Assembly: GCA_031285415.1 (NCBI GenBank)
Contig: JAITWF010000011.1
Span: forward strand, 1 to 13,041
Reading direction: 5' to 3'
DNA: 13,041 nucleotides
Source: Deferribacteraceae bacterium
GTDB lineage: Bacteria > Chrysiogenota > Deferribacteres > Deferribacterales > JAISNW01
The notes beneath the pieces were generated by a model that did not search any database, had not been told where the DNA came from, and saw only the letters and a list, made by a program, of their open reading frames with translations. Each line of letters opens with the position of its first letter. The stretch's first letter is position 1. This document shows, piece after piece, positions 1 to 5,906 of this stretch. The position numbers and the translations under genes were made by a program.

Positions 1-154
1 ATTCAAGACGGTTCAGGCAGCGCAGCAGCGTACTTTTGCCAGAGCCAGAGGAGCCGATGATCGATAGCACCTCACCCACCTTAACCTCGAGGGAGATCCC
101 CTTCACCACCTGATTATCACCGAACGCTTTATATATATCCTTTGCGATTATCAT
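1..154 (-). CDS. Polar amino-acid ABC transporter ATP-binding protein (N-terminal part; gene continues past window start)
   Basis: This is the N-terminal 51 residues of a cytoplasmic ATPase that powers amino-acid import (GlnQ/HisP/ArtP type). The sequence shows a beta-strand start MIIAKDIYKAFG, an A-loop-region aromatic near residue 11, and an unmistakable Walker A motif GSSGSGKST at residues 34-42 followed by LLRCLNRLE, which is characteristic of the polar amino-acid subfamily. The rest, including the Q-loop, ABC signature and Walker B, lies outside the window. The start ATG (154-152) overlaps the permease stop in an ATGA tetranucleotide, so translation is probably coupled to the permease. 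A GCAGGA Shine-Dalgarno-like stretch lies about 10 nt upstream, inside the permease gene. It is the third gene of a binding protein, permease, ATPase operon. Substrate specificity cannot be read from this fragment. Confidence 0.95.
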   Translation of the reverse strand, partial: MIIAKDIYKAFGDNQVVKGISLEVKVGEVLSIIGSSGSGKSTLLRCLNRLE

Positions 155-792
155 CTATAGTAGTCCTGCTTCTTTTCAAACCATACAAAAAACTTTGTAA
201 CGCATGCATTTAACGTTAGATAGATCCCACCAGCCACAAAGAGCGGCACGATCGATACCGAGGCGGAGGAGGCGCTTTTGGCGATCCGAAACACCTCGAC
301 GATTGCAAGGGTGGAGATAAGGGCGGTATCCTTTATCAGCGTGGTAAACTCATTACTCATCGGCAGTGTGATCCGCTTTACCACCTGCGGTAGTACGATT
401 CGCATGAATGTTGTTCTGCGATTGAATCCCAATACCTGCGCCGCTTCATACTGCCCCACAGGGATCGACTGGATCCCTCCACGGAAGATCTCCGAGAAGT
501 ATGCGGCGTAGTTTAGCACGTATGCAAGGATCGCCGCAGAGAATCTATTAAGGTTTATCCCAAAGATATACGACGGTGCGTAGAACACGATTATAAGCTG
601 TAGTAACAGCGGCGTGCCACGCATGAATAGAATATAGTAGTAGATCGGAACACGTATAAGGGGGTTATGGGACATCCGCCCCATAGCGATAACTAGCCCT
701 AACGGCAGGGCGAAGAACAGTGTGAGGAAAAATACCTCTAGGGCGGTAACGGTACCGCCCCAGAACTCTATCGCTAGCGCAACAACATCCAT
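151..792 (-). CDS. Polar amino-acid ABC transporter permease (HisM/GlnP family)
   Basis: This 213-aa inner-membrane protein forms the translocation channel of an amino-acid importer. It begins with the family-typical WGGTVTALEVFF segment, has about five hydrophobic spans, and carries the RGTPLLLQL motif (residues 58-66). The EAA loop that docks to the ATPase is clear at roughly residues 116-136 (EAAQVLGFNRRTTFMRIVLP). Length is normal for the family. The start ATG is one base after the stop of the binding-protein gene, and its own stop overlaps the ATPase start by 4 bp, so the three genes should be translated as a unit. No strong separate ribosome site is visible before the start, which fits coupling. 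It probably works as a homodimer, since only one permease gene is present. The substrate is a polar or charged amino acid by family; the exact one is not deducible. Confidence 0.95.
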   Translation of the reverse strand: MDVVALAIEFWGGTVTALEVFFLTLFFALPLGLVIAMGRMSHNPLIRVPIYYYILFMRGTPLLLQLIIVFYAPSYIFGINLNRFSAAILAYVLNYAAYFSEIFRGGIQSIPVGQYEAAQVLGFNRRTTFMRIVLPQVVKRITLPMSNEFTTLIKDTALISTLAIVEVFRIAKSASSASVSIVPLFVAGGIYLTLNACVTKFFVWFEKKQDYYR

Positions 793-793
793 C

Positions 794-1594
794 TTATTTA
801 AGCGTTGTTATATCGGAGCCAAACCATTTGGTTGAAATGTTTGCAACTGTGCCGTCGTTAGCCATCTCCATAAGAGTAGCCTCAACTTTGTCTTTCAGTG
901 CAACATCTGTCTTTCTAAAGCCGATACCAAATCTCTCATCTGCAAGGGATTCCTCAAGGAGTCTGTACTTGTCAGGAGCTTTTTTGATATAGTTATAGTT
1001 TGCAACTACGACGTCCATCAGTACTGCGTCGCAGTTGTTTGTATCGAGGTCGGTCATAGCCATCACATTATCTTCAAACTCGAGAAGTTCGCCAAGAGAT
1101 GGTTTCAGTGTAGCGTGTTTGTCTAGTGCGTCAGCTGCGCTAGAATCTCTCTGTAGAGCAAGTTTTTTGCCAGCTAGATCTGCAAGAGTCTGTACAGGGG
1201 AATCTTTCAGCACGACAACGATCTGCTTGTTGTTCATATATGGTTTCGTAAACGCCATCGCCGCCTCTCTTTCAGGTGTCATGGTGAATCCGTTCCATAT
1301 GCAGTCGATCTTGTTTGTGTTCAGCTCCTGCTCCTTTACATCCCAGATGATCGGTTGCAGTACAAGCTCCATATTGAGTCTCTTGGTCACTTCACGAGCG
1401 AGATCGATATCAAAACCGACATATTCGCCGTTCTCTTTAAAACCCATAGGTGGGAATGAGTCGTCAAACCCGAGGATAAACTTTGCTGGTGTAGCAGCGG
1501 TCTCTGCCGCCCCTTTGGTTGCGTTTGTGTCGACCCTTTTGCACGCTGTTAGTGCAAAGATCGCTACTGTCAATAGAACAAGTATACGTTTCAT
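794..1594 (-). CDS. Amino-acid ABC transporter substrate-binding lipoprotein
   Basis: This is a 266-aa extracytoplasmic solute-binding protein of family 3 that captures an amino acid for the adjacent permease. It has a lipoprotein signal peptide: MKR, a hydrophobic stretch, then lipobox LTAC with the acylated Cys at residue 18, followed by a linker rich in A and T. The mature domain opens with FILGFDDSFPPMGF and GEYVGFDIDLAREV, the hallmark ligand-pocket segment of the family. IWDVKEQELNTNKIDCIWNG and MTPERE follow as usual. The start is supported by GGAGG at 1609-1605, ten bases upstream. It is the first gene of the importer operon, and a long inverted repeat occupies its leader, so expression may be controlled there. 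Ligand specificity is undetermined. Confidence 0.95.
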   Translation of the reverse strand: MKRILVLLTVAIFALTACKRVDTNATKGAAETAATPAKFILGFDDSFPPMGFKENGEYVGFDIDLAREVTKRLNMELVLQPIIWDVKEQELNTNKIDCIWNGFTMTPEREAAMAFTKPYMNNKQIVVVLKDSPVQTLADLAGKKLALQRDSSAADALDKHATLKPSLGELLEFEDNVMAMTDLDTNNCDAVLMDVVVANYNYIKKAPDKYRLLEESLADERFGIGFRKTDVALKDKVEATLMEMANDGTVANISTKWFGSDITTLK

Positions 1595-1613
1595 TAAAAA
1601 ATTGCCTCCGTTG

Positions 1614-1734
1614 AAAGTTGTTTATATTGCGTATCGCTGCGTTATTTTTTAAAACTAAATCCTCATGTACCATTAAGTACACTCCGGTTTAGTTTTAAAA
1701 AGCCGCCTTGCGCTACATCAATCTAAACAACTTT
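1614..1734. repeat. Long imperfect inverted repeat in the leader of the ABC importer operon
   Basis: Two arms of about 46 nt (1614-1659 and 1688-1734) are complementary at both ends. The inner 14 bp (TTTTTAAAACTAAA at 1646-1659 with TTTAGTTTTAAAAA at 1688-1701) pair perfectly. The outer block GTTGTTTATATTG (1617-1629) pairs with 1719-1731 with one mismatch. The middle 16-17 nt match poorly. The 28-nt loop holds a nested hairpin, TGTAC/GTACA (1666-1670 and 1677-1681). The element fills most of the 174-nt gap between fumarase and the binding-protein gene and stops just before the latter's ribosome site. It could be a structured leader RNA, a regulator site or a small MITE-like insertion. There is no U-tract after a GC-rich stem, so a simple terminator is unlikely. 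Confidence 0.7.
1671..1685 (-). promoter_or_regulatory. Possible leader-ORF start (Shine-Dalgarno plus ATG) inside the hairpin loop
   Basis: On the minus strand the loop of the inverted repeat contains GGAG (1685-1682), eight bases, then ATG (1673-1671). The reading frame stays open to 1464, crossing the start of the binding-protein gene out of frame by about 130 nt. The encoded peptide is basic and looks non-natural once it enters the lipoprotein gene, so a functional product is doubtful. The start site could still recruit ribosomes and compete with or modulate initiation at 1594. This is inference from position only. Confidence 0.25.
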
Positions 1735-1768
1735 TAATATTAATGTACTGCTTTTTCTATCACACAAA

Positions 1769-2353
1769 TTAGATACTGGCAAGTAACTCCTTTGCCCTCT
1801 TATCAGACCGCTCTGCAACCTCTTTATGTAGGCTTTTCCCCTTCGAGTCCATCGTGACTACTAGCGGAAAATCCTCCACCTCGATCACCCAGAACGCCTC
1901 TGGCGAGCCAAGCTCCTCTAGCATAAGCACAGTTTCGACCTTTTTTACTCGTTGTGCAGTTAACGCTCCTGATCCGCCGATAGCGTGCAGGTAGACCGCT
2001 CCAGACTTTGTAAGTCCGTCCATAGTCTTCTGCCCCATGCCACCCTTGCCGATAATTCCACGCACGTTGTACTCCTCCATAACATCTGCCTCGTACGGCT
2101 CCTCTCTGGATGATGTTGTAGGTCCGGCGGATACAAACTTCCATGTGCCATCTTCATTTTTAGACACGATAGGCCCGCAGTGATAGATAACAGATTCTTT
2201 CAGGTATGGACGCAGGAAATCGGGGCGTTTCTCTACCATAAGTTTATGTGCGGCGTCTCTAGCGGTGATAATTCTGCCAGATAGCAGCACTCTATCGCCA
2301 GCGTTGAGTGAGTTTATAGTTTCAGCCGAGATCGGTGTGGTTAGTTTAAGCAT
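1769..2353 (-). CDS. Class I fumarate hydratase (Fe-S), beta subunit
   Basis: This 194-aa beta subunit belongs to a two-subunit class I hydro-lyase that interconverts fumarate and (S)-malate; it corresponds to the C-terminal part of single-chain FumA. Visible family features are the N-terminal LNAGDRVLLSGRIITARDAAHK segment, YHCGPIV, SAGPTTSSREEPYE (substrate-site loop), GIIGKGGMG and LHAIGGSGAL. FPLVVTMDSKGKSLH lies near the C-terminus. The length matches beta subunits of the fumarase/L-tartrate dehydratase family. Its ATG (2353-2351) precedes the alpha stop, giving an 8-bp overlap that ensures coupled, roughly equal synthesis. The close relative L(+)-tartrate dehydratase (TtdB) cannot be excluded by sequence alone, but with no tartrate-utilisation genes nearby fumarase is more likely. 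Confidence 0.93.
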   Translation of the reverse strand: MLKLTTPISAETINSLNAGDRVLLSGRIITARDAAHKLMVEKRPDFLRPYLKESVIYHCGPIVSKNEDGTWKFVSAGPTTSSREEPYEADVMEEYNVRGIIGKGGMGQKTMDGLTKSGAVYLHAIGGSGALTAQRVKKVETVLMLEELGSPEAFWVIEVEDFPLVVTMDSKGKSLHKEVAERSDKRAKELLASI

Positions 2354-3218
2354 ATGTCACCTCGTCGTTTTTGATTGTCATGGTGCCGTTGCGATACGCC
2401 CAGCAGTCGTACGCTACAGATACGTAGTAGGTGGCAGGGTGGCGGTGTTGAGTGCCGATAAAGACCTCTAGAGCGGTAGTATTGCCACCAAAGCCCATAG
2501 GGCCTATCCCTAGTGAGTTTAGATCGGTTAGTAGCGTTTTCTCTAGCTCTGCTAGTGAGGTATCAGCGGAACGTTCGCCAAATTTGCGGAAAAGTTGCTC
2601 TTTAGCGAGCTTTGCGCATGCGGCACGGTCTCCCCCGACGGCAACGCCGATAATCCCTGGTGCGCAGCCCTGTCCCTGTGCTTTATTAACAGCGTCGATA
2701 ACAACCTTGCGTACCCCTTTCAGGTCTCTGCCTGCGCCTAGCGTTGTGTCTGGAATTCTGTACTGTGCGCTACAGTTTTCACAGCCGCCCCCCTTTTGTA
2801 GCAGGCGTATGCGAGCGTAGTCGTTATCCCACTGGTGGAACGTTATAGCAGGGGCGTTGACCCCAGTATTATTTTCAGAGTTTTTCCCTGTGAGTGAGTC
2901 GACGGCGTTTGGACGAAGGTATTGGCGTTTGGTTGCCTCGATAACGGCGGCGTTAATCGCCTCGGTGTAGGTTGATTCACGCTCACCAAACGGATAGTCG
3001 ACGTAGATATTTATAAATCCGGTGTCTTGACACATTGGATATGAATTTTTACGTGCGAGTGCAATGTTTTCAAGAATTGTATTCAGTGCAACGCTAGCGC
3101 TGGAGCCAGCCTCTTCATTTTCGGCGGCTTTTCTGATAGCGTTCTCCCAATCTTTGGGATAGTCTGTGGATGAGCGGCGGATCAGCTCAACTATCGAATC
3201 TTTAAGGTTTATACCCAT
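2346..3218 (-). CDS. Class I fumarate hydratase (Fe-S), alpha subunit
   Basis: This 290-aa alpha subunit carries the oxygen-sensitive [4Fe-4S] cluster that activates substrate in the TCA-cycle step between fumarate and malate. Three cysteines have the spacing expected for cluster ligands: Cys63 in PMCQDTG, Cys185 in GQGCAPG and Cys272 in AYDCWAYR. Further motifs are NTGVNAPAI, KGGGCENCS (with extra cysteines 146 and 149) and GPMGFGGNTTALEV. AGGAGGG-like sequence (3234-3228) nine bases upstream fixes the ATG. It is the first gene of the fumarase pair and is followed by beta with an 8-bp overlap. It is divergent from the unknown gene at 3343. Tartrate dehydratase alpha is the alternative. Use of a labile Fe-S fumarase suggests low-oxygen or anaerobic habits, which is inference. 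Confidence 0.93.
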   Translation of the reverse strand: MGINLKDSIVELIRRSSTDYPKDWENAIRKAAENEEAGSSASVALNTILENIALARKNSYPMCQDTGFINIYVDYPFGERESTYTEAINAAVIEATKRQYLRPNAVDSLTGKNSENNTGVNAPAITFHQWDNDYARIRLLQKGGGCENCSAQYRIPDTTLGAGRDLKGVRKVVIDAVNKAQGQGCAPGIIGVAVGGDRAACAKLAKEQLFRKFGERSADTSLAELEKTLLTDLNSLGIGPMGFGGNTTALEVFIGTQHRHPATYYVSVAYDCWAYRNGTMTIKNDEVTYA

Positions 3219-3251
3219 AAAATTTCACCCTCCTGAAACTGTATTTTATAA

Positions 3252-3260
3252 TTTATAGCA
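3252..3260 (-). promoter_or_regulatory. Candidate extended -10 promoter element for the fumarase operon
   Basis: On the minus strand the sequence reads TGCTATAAAT, an extended -10 (TGn then TATAAA at 3257-3252), about 34-40 bases before the fumarase alpha ATG. No good -35 hexamer is seen 16-18 bases upstream in this very A+T-rich stretch. An extended -10 promoter can work without one. Confidence is modest because AT-rich DNA yields such matches by chance. Confidence 0.35.
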
Positions 3261-3294
3261 TAACATTTATATATACGTCTATAAATAATCTATG

Positions 3295-3323
3295 TTGACT
3301 TGACGATAGCTTTTAGCGATAAT
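3295..3323 (+). promoter_or_regulatory. Sigma70-type promoter for the gene at 3343
   Basis: TTGACT (3295-3300) and GATAAT (3318-3323) are separated by exactly 17 bases, close to the vegetative consensus. Initiation near 3330 would give a very short leader with GGAG (3334-3337) five bases before the ATG at 3343. A second overlapping TTGACG begins at 3300 but has poor spacing. The intergenic region 3219-3342 serves two divergent transcription units and is strongly A+T-rich. Confidence 0.6.
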
Positions 3324-3342
3324 ATGCGATATTGGAGTAAAT

Positions 3343-4524
3343 ATGTTTGAACGTATCACTGTTGACAAATTAGCAAACTTCTCCTCGTACGCCGAGGATA
3401 TTATGAGCGGTTGCCCGAGGTTAAAGATACTTCCTGATGGGAGAGTCCTCCTTATATCAAACGATGAGGAGGAGTACACCTTCCGTATCTGGGATGGCAA
3501 AACGGAGACCTCATTTACAGTAGAGTATTATGGACAGCTCGTATCGGTGACGTATTACGATGGCTTCTTCTGGCTAGAGTTCCATGATCTGCTGAACGCA
3601 TATATGGAGGAGTATAATATAATCAAGGCAGGGGGGGAGAGTTCCGAGCTAATCCTCTCTACCGCTAGAGAGAGCTACTCGCACGATCTTCCGTACCATC
3701 ATCTATTCGTAAAGGATGATCTGTTATACCTTCATCTAATCCGCCATAATAGGCTACATCGGTATCAGATGACGCCAGAGGGGCTTAACGAGATCGATGT
3801 AATGGAGGGGGGGAAGTGGTTCCTCTGTGGCGCACACGCCCTATGCCAAGTTGGGCATTCGCTAGAGCTATACGACGATTCGCTCGATATATGCAACACG
3901 ATCGAGTACGATAGCGATATAGATGAGGTGCAGTGGGCGGAGTCGGATATGCCGCACATCTTTGCAGTAACGCTGACAGATATGACGCAGGAGGATTCTG
4001 CCCTGCTACTCTATCACTACGATACAAGTACTATGCATATTGCATATATAGAGTACGCAGTCTCTGATATGGGTATATCTGGCGGCAAGGTATGGGTCAA
4101 CCCTTGCGGCTTCTTTATGCCGTACGATCTCGGTGGCTGTATAGTGTTTGATAAATTTGCCTATCCGCTCTATACGCATATTCGTAGTAAACTCGACGAT
4201 GGAAGCACCTTTGGAACATATCCGCCGCTATTCCACCGTACAGAGGGGATCCATGCAATGCCAGATGGGATGACGCTTGCGTACGAGTCGAACCGAATGC
4301 TGGTGCTAGATTACAACGGCAGAGCGGTGCAGGAGATCCCGATACCGAATGCAGACTGTTTTGCCGTATCGAAGTTTGGCGATACCGTTGCAATGCTACA
4401 TATGACTCCATCGGTATACTCATTTGATAGCGTGACGACGCACAGAGATGTGTCGCTGGAGATATATAAGTGGAACGCTGGGGCGAGTGATAATAAGATT
4501 ATTGAGATGAAGTTTCAGAAATAG
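3343..4524 (+). CDS. Uncharacterised 393-aa cytoplasmic protein, possibly a beta-propeller
   Basis: I do not recognise this protein. It has no signal peptide or membrane span and is acidic and rich in Tyr, Asp, Glu and Ser. Many short beta-strand-like segments end in aromatic or charged turns. Several look like propeller blades: LKILPDGRVLLIS (about 27-39), FVKDDLLYLHLI (mid-protein) and MPDGMTLAYESNRMLVLDYNG (near 310-330), where PDG turns precede hydrophobic strands. This suggests a WD40/NHL/Kelch-like fold, but blade count and family cannot be settled by eye. The start is supported by GGAG at 3334-3337 and a good upstream promoter. It stands alone: fumarase is divergent, and a palindromic repeat begins 8 bases after its stop. 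A solitary propeller could be a scaffold or sensor; no function is claimed. Confidence 0.85.
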   Translation: MFERITVDKLANFSSYAEDIMSGCPRLKILPDGRVLLISNDEEEYTFRIWDGKTETSFTVEYYGQLVSVTYYDGFFWLEFHDLLNAYMEEYNIIKAGGESSELILSTARESYSHDLPYHHLFVKDDLLYLHLIRHNRLHRYQMTPEGLNEIDVMEGGKWFLCGAHALCQVGHSLELYDDSLDICNTIEYDSDIDEVQWAESDMPHIFAVTLTDMTQEDSALLLYHYDTSTMHIAYIEYAVSDMGISGGKVWVNPCGFFMPYDLGGCIVFDKFAYPLYTHIRSKLDDGSTFGTYPPLFHRTEGIHAMPDGMTLAYESNRMLVLDYNGRAVQEIPIPNADCFAVSKFGDTVAMLHMTPSVYSFDSVTTHRDVSLEIYKWNAGASDNKIIEMKFQK

Positions 4525-4532
4525 AACTTAAG

Positions 4533-4649
4533 AACCCCTCTCCCGCCCTTCGGGCACCATCCCCAAAGGGGGAGGGGTAGACCATTGCGGCACAAACGCC
4601 ATTCCCCTCCCCCTTTGGGGGAGGGTGCCCGAAGGGCGGGAGAGGGGTT
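4533..4649. repeat. GC-rich long palindromic intergenic element, copy 1
   Basis: This 117-bp element has arms 4533-4577 and 4604-4649 that are inverted copies differing by one base and one 1-nt gap. The loop of 26 nt is 4578-4603. Each arm contains two smaller hairpins: GCCC-TTC-GGGC and CCCC-AAA-GGGG-type stems. It starts 8 bases after the stop of the upstream gene and ends 21 bases before the chosen start of the YihY-type gene. A T-rich run (TTTATTTT) follows the right arm, so this copy could act as a terminator on the plus strand. A second copy lies at 9715-9835 with the same loop length. It is probably a dispersed, non-coding, MITE/REP-like family in this genome. Confidence 0.9.
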
Positions 4650-4660
4650 TATTTTGTGAT

Positions 4661-4664
4661 AGGA
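4661..4664 (+). promoter_or_regulatory. Ribosome binding site deciding the start of the YihY-family gene
   Basis: AGGA lies six bases before ATG at 4671. An in-frame GTG at 4656 is an alternative start, but it would add only five residues and would rely on the G-run at the end of the palindromic repeat as its ribosome site. The ATG also places a short basic segment before the first hydrophobic stretch, as is usual in the family. No promoter is visible between the repeat and the gene. Confidence 0.5.
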
Positions 4665-4670
4665 TCTTAT

Positions 4671-5906
4671 ATGCTAATAAAGTGCGCAAAATACCTGTGG
4701 AACCTCGCCCTTTTGGGCTACTTCATCGCCTTGCGGTTTTCAAGGCACAGTATCGGTGCGCACTCCGCCTCCTGCACATACTACTTCCTCGTGTCTGCTG
4801 TGCCAGTGGTAGCGTTGACAAGTGTTGGCGCAACGCTACTTGTGTCGAAGCTTGCGGCGTTTGGTATAAAGGGGAATATGCGGCTATTCGAAAATATCGA
4901 GCTGTATGTGCGAATTAAAAGTATGGTGGATTCGCTAGGCGTTCCAGAGACTACCTCTTTGCGTGCTATCGGCATTGTGGGGCTAATATTTCTTATGTGG
5001 TACGCCTCGTCGCTACTTCGAGATGTCAGCCGTACCTTTAATATAATCTTCTCTATGGGGGTATCTCGCAAGGGGATTGCGAGAGCCGCTGTTTCGTATA
5101 TTATGATCCCTCTGATCCTGATAATTGCGATCCTCTTCTCATCGCTATCGAAGGTGATCGTAATGATCTTTAAATGGCTCTTGGCAGACGCCTTGCAGCT
5201 AGTGACGAAGGCAACGTTCTTCTCGTGGGTAACGCCGATTGTGAGTGGTATCTTTATAATGCTTGCGGCGTTTGTCTGCTTTATAATGTTGCCTCCGTAC
5301 CGACCGAAACCAGCGAAAGCCTTGAAGGGAGCGACGCTCTTTGCCATCTATTTTATAGGATTGCAGACGGCTCTCGGCTCGATTATGGTGAACCTTATCG
5401 AGTCGTACTCAAAGTATGGTGCGCTCGGTGGGCTTCTAATGCTATTGCTATGGGCGTTGCTTGTGTTCTATGGGCTCTTTACCGCCGCCGAGTATGTGAA
5501 TGTATCGGGGCATTATGGAATTATTAAGTTTGCAAGCTACATCGGCACCAACATGAAGAAACCGACGCTCGTCGAAAAGCTACTATTCCAGAAGATCCCC
5601 TTCGCCGATGATGAGTATCTAAAGCAGCTAGCAAGTGGCGATATTGTGGAGCATGAGGGCGTGTCTTGCTGTATTGTGCGCTCTGGCAAGGTGATTGTGA
5701 GGCGTCTTGATAAAACGTGGGAGCTATCGAGCGGTGGTGTCTATGCATCTATCTATGCCGCTGATAAGATCGAGATAGAGGCGCAGGAGCCAAGCGAGAT
5801 TCTGACTGTGCGAGAGGATGATTTCTATGCTGTGTGGGAGCAAAACCCTGAGCTATGGAGAGCGATCTCGAGATCTATAAAGTTGACGGAAGGTCGTCAT
5901 GCATAA
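4671..5906 (+). CDS. YihY/BrkB-family membrane protein with C-terminal cNMP-binding-like domain
   Basis: This 411-aa inner-membrane protein (from ATG 4671) has a YihY/BrkB core of about six hydrophobic spans in residues 1-290. It is recognisable from the basic N-terminus, SASCTYYFLVSAVPVV (the family's early ALAFYALLSLFP-like segment) and YGALGGLLMLLLW followed by AAEYVNV (about 249-278). YihY proteins were once called ribonuclease BN, which is a misassignment; their real activity is unknown. Members usually end near 290 residues. Here about 120 cytoplasmic residues are added. Residues 325-405 read like a cyclic-nucleotide-binding fold: a VRSGKVIVRRL strand pair, a GGVYASIYA turn, EAQEPSEILTVREDDF, then NPELWRAISR. 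The phosphate-binding cassette (FGE...R) is not visible, so ligand binding is doubtful. The stop overlaps the next gene by 8 bp, and it heads a four-gene cassette. Confidence 0.85.
   Translation: MLIKCAKYLWNLALLGYFIALRFSRHSIGAHSASCTYYFLVSAVPVVALTSVGATLLVSKLAAFGIKGNMRLFENIELYVRIKSMVDSLGVPETTSLRAIGIVGLIFLMWYASSLLRDVSRTFNIIFSMGVSRKGIARAAVSYIMIPLILIIAILFSSLSKVIVMIFKWLLADALQLVTKATFFSWVTPIVSGIFIMLAAFVCFIMLPPYRPKPAKALKGATLFAIYFIGLQTALGSIMVNLIESYSKYGALGGLLMLLLWALLVFYGLFTAAEYVNVSGHYGIIKFASYIGTNMKKPTLVEKLLFQKIPFADDEYLKQLASGDIVEHEGVSCCIVRSGKVIVRRLDKTWELSSGGVYASIYAADKIEIEAQEPSEILTVREDDFYAVWEQNPELWRAISRSIKLTEGRHA

Noticed and set aside
1035..1652. 205-codon plus-strand ORF opposite the binding-protein gene
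   Set aside because: It is antisense to a clear lipoprotein gene and covers its leader; no independent start signals.
1769..3218. L(+)-tartrate dehydratase rather than fumarase
   Set aside because: The families share motifs and cannot be fully separated by eye, but no tartrate transporter or regulator is adjacent, so fumarase is preferred.
4656..4670. GTG start five codons before the chosen ATG of the YihY-type gene
   Set aside because: ATG 4671 has AGGA at good spacing; the GTG would depend on the palindrome's G-run. Not fully excluded.
4781..5347. 188-codon minus-strand ORF inside the YihY-type gene
   Set aside because: It is antisense to hydrophobic codons of a recognisable membrane protein; the composition is what antisense of such codons produces.
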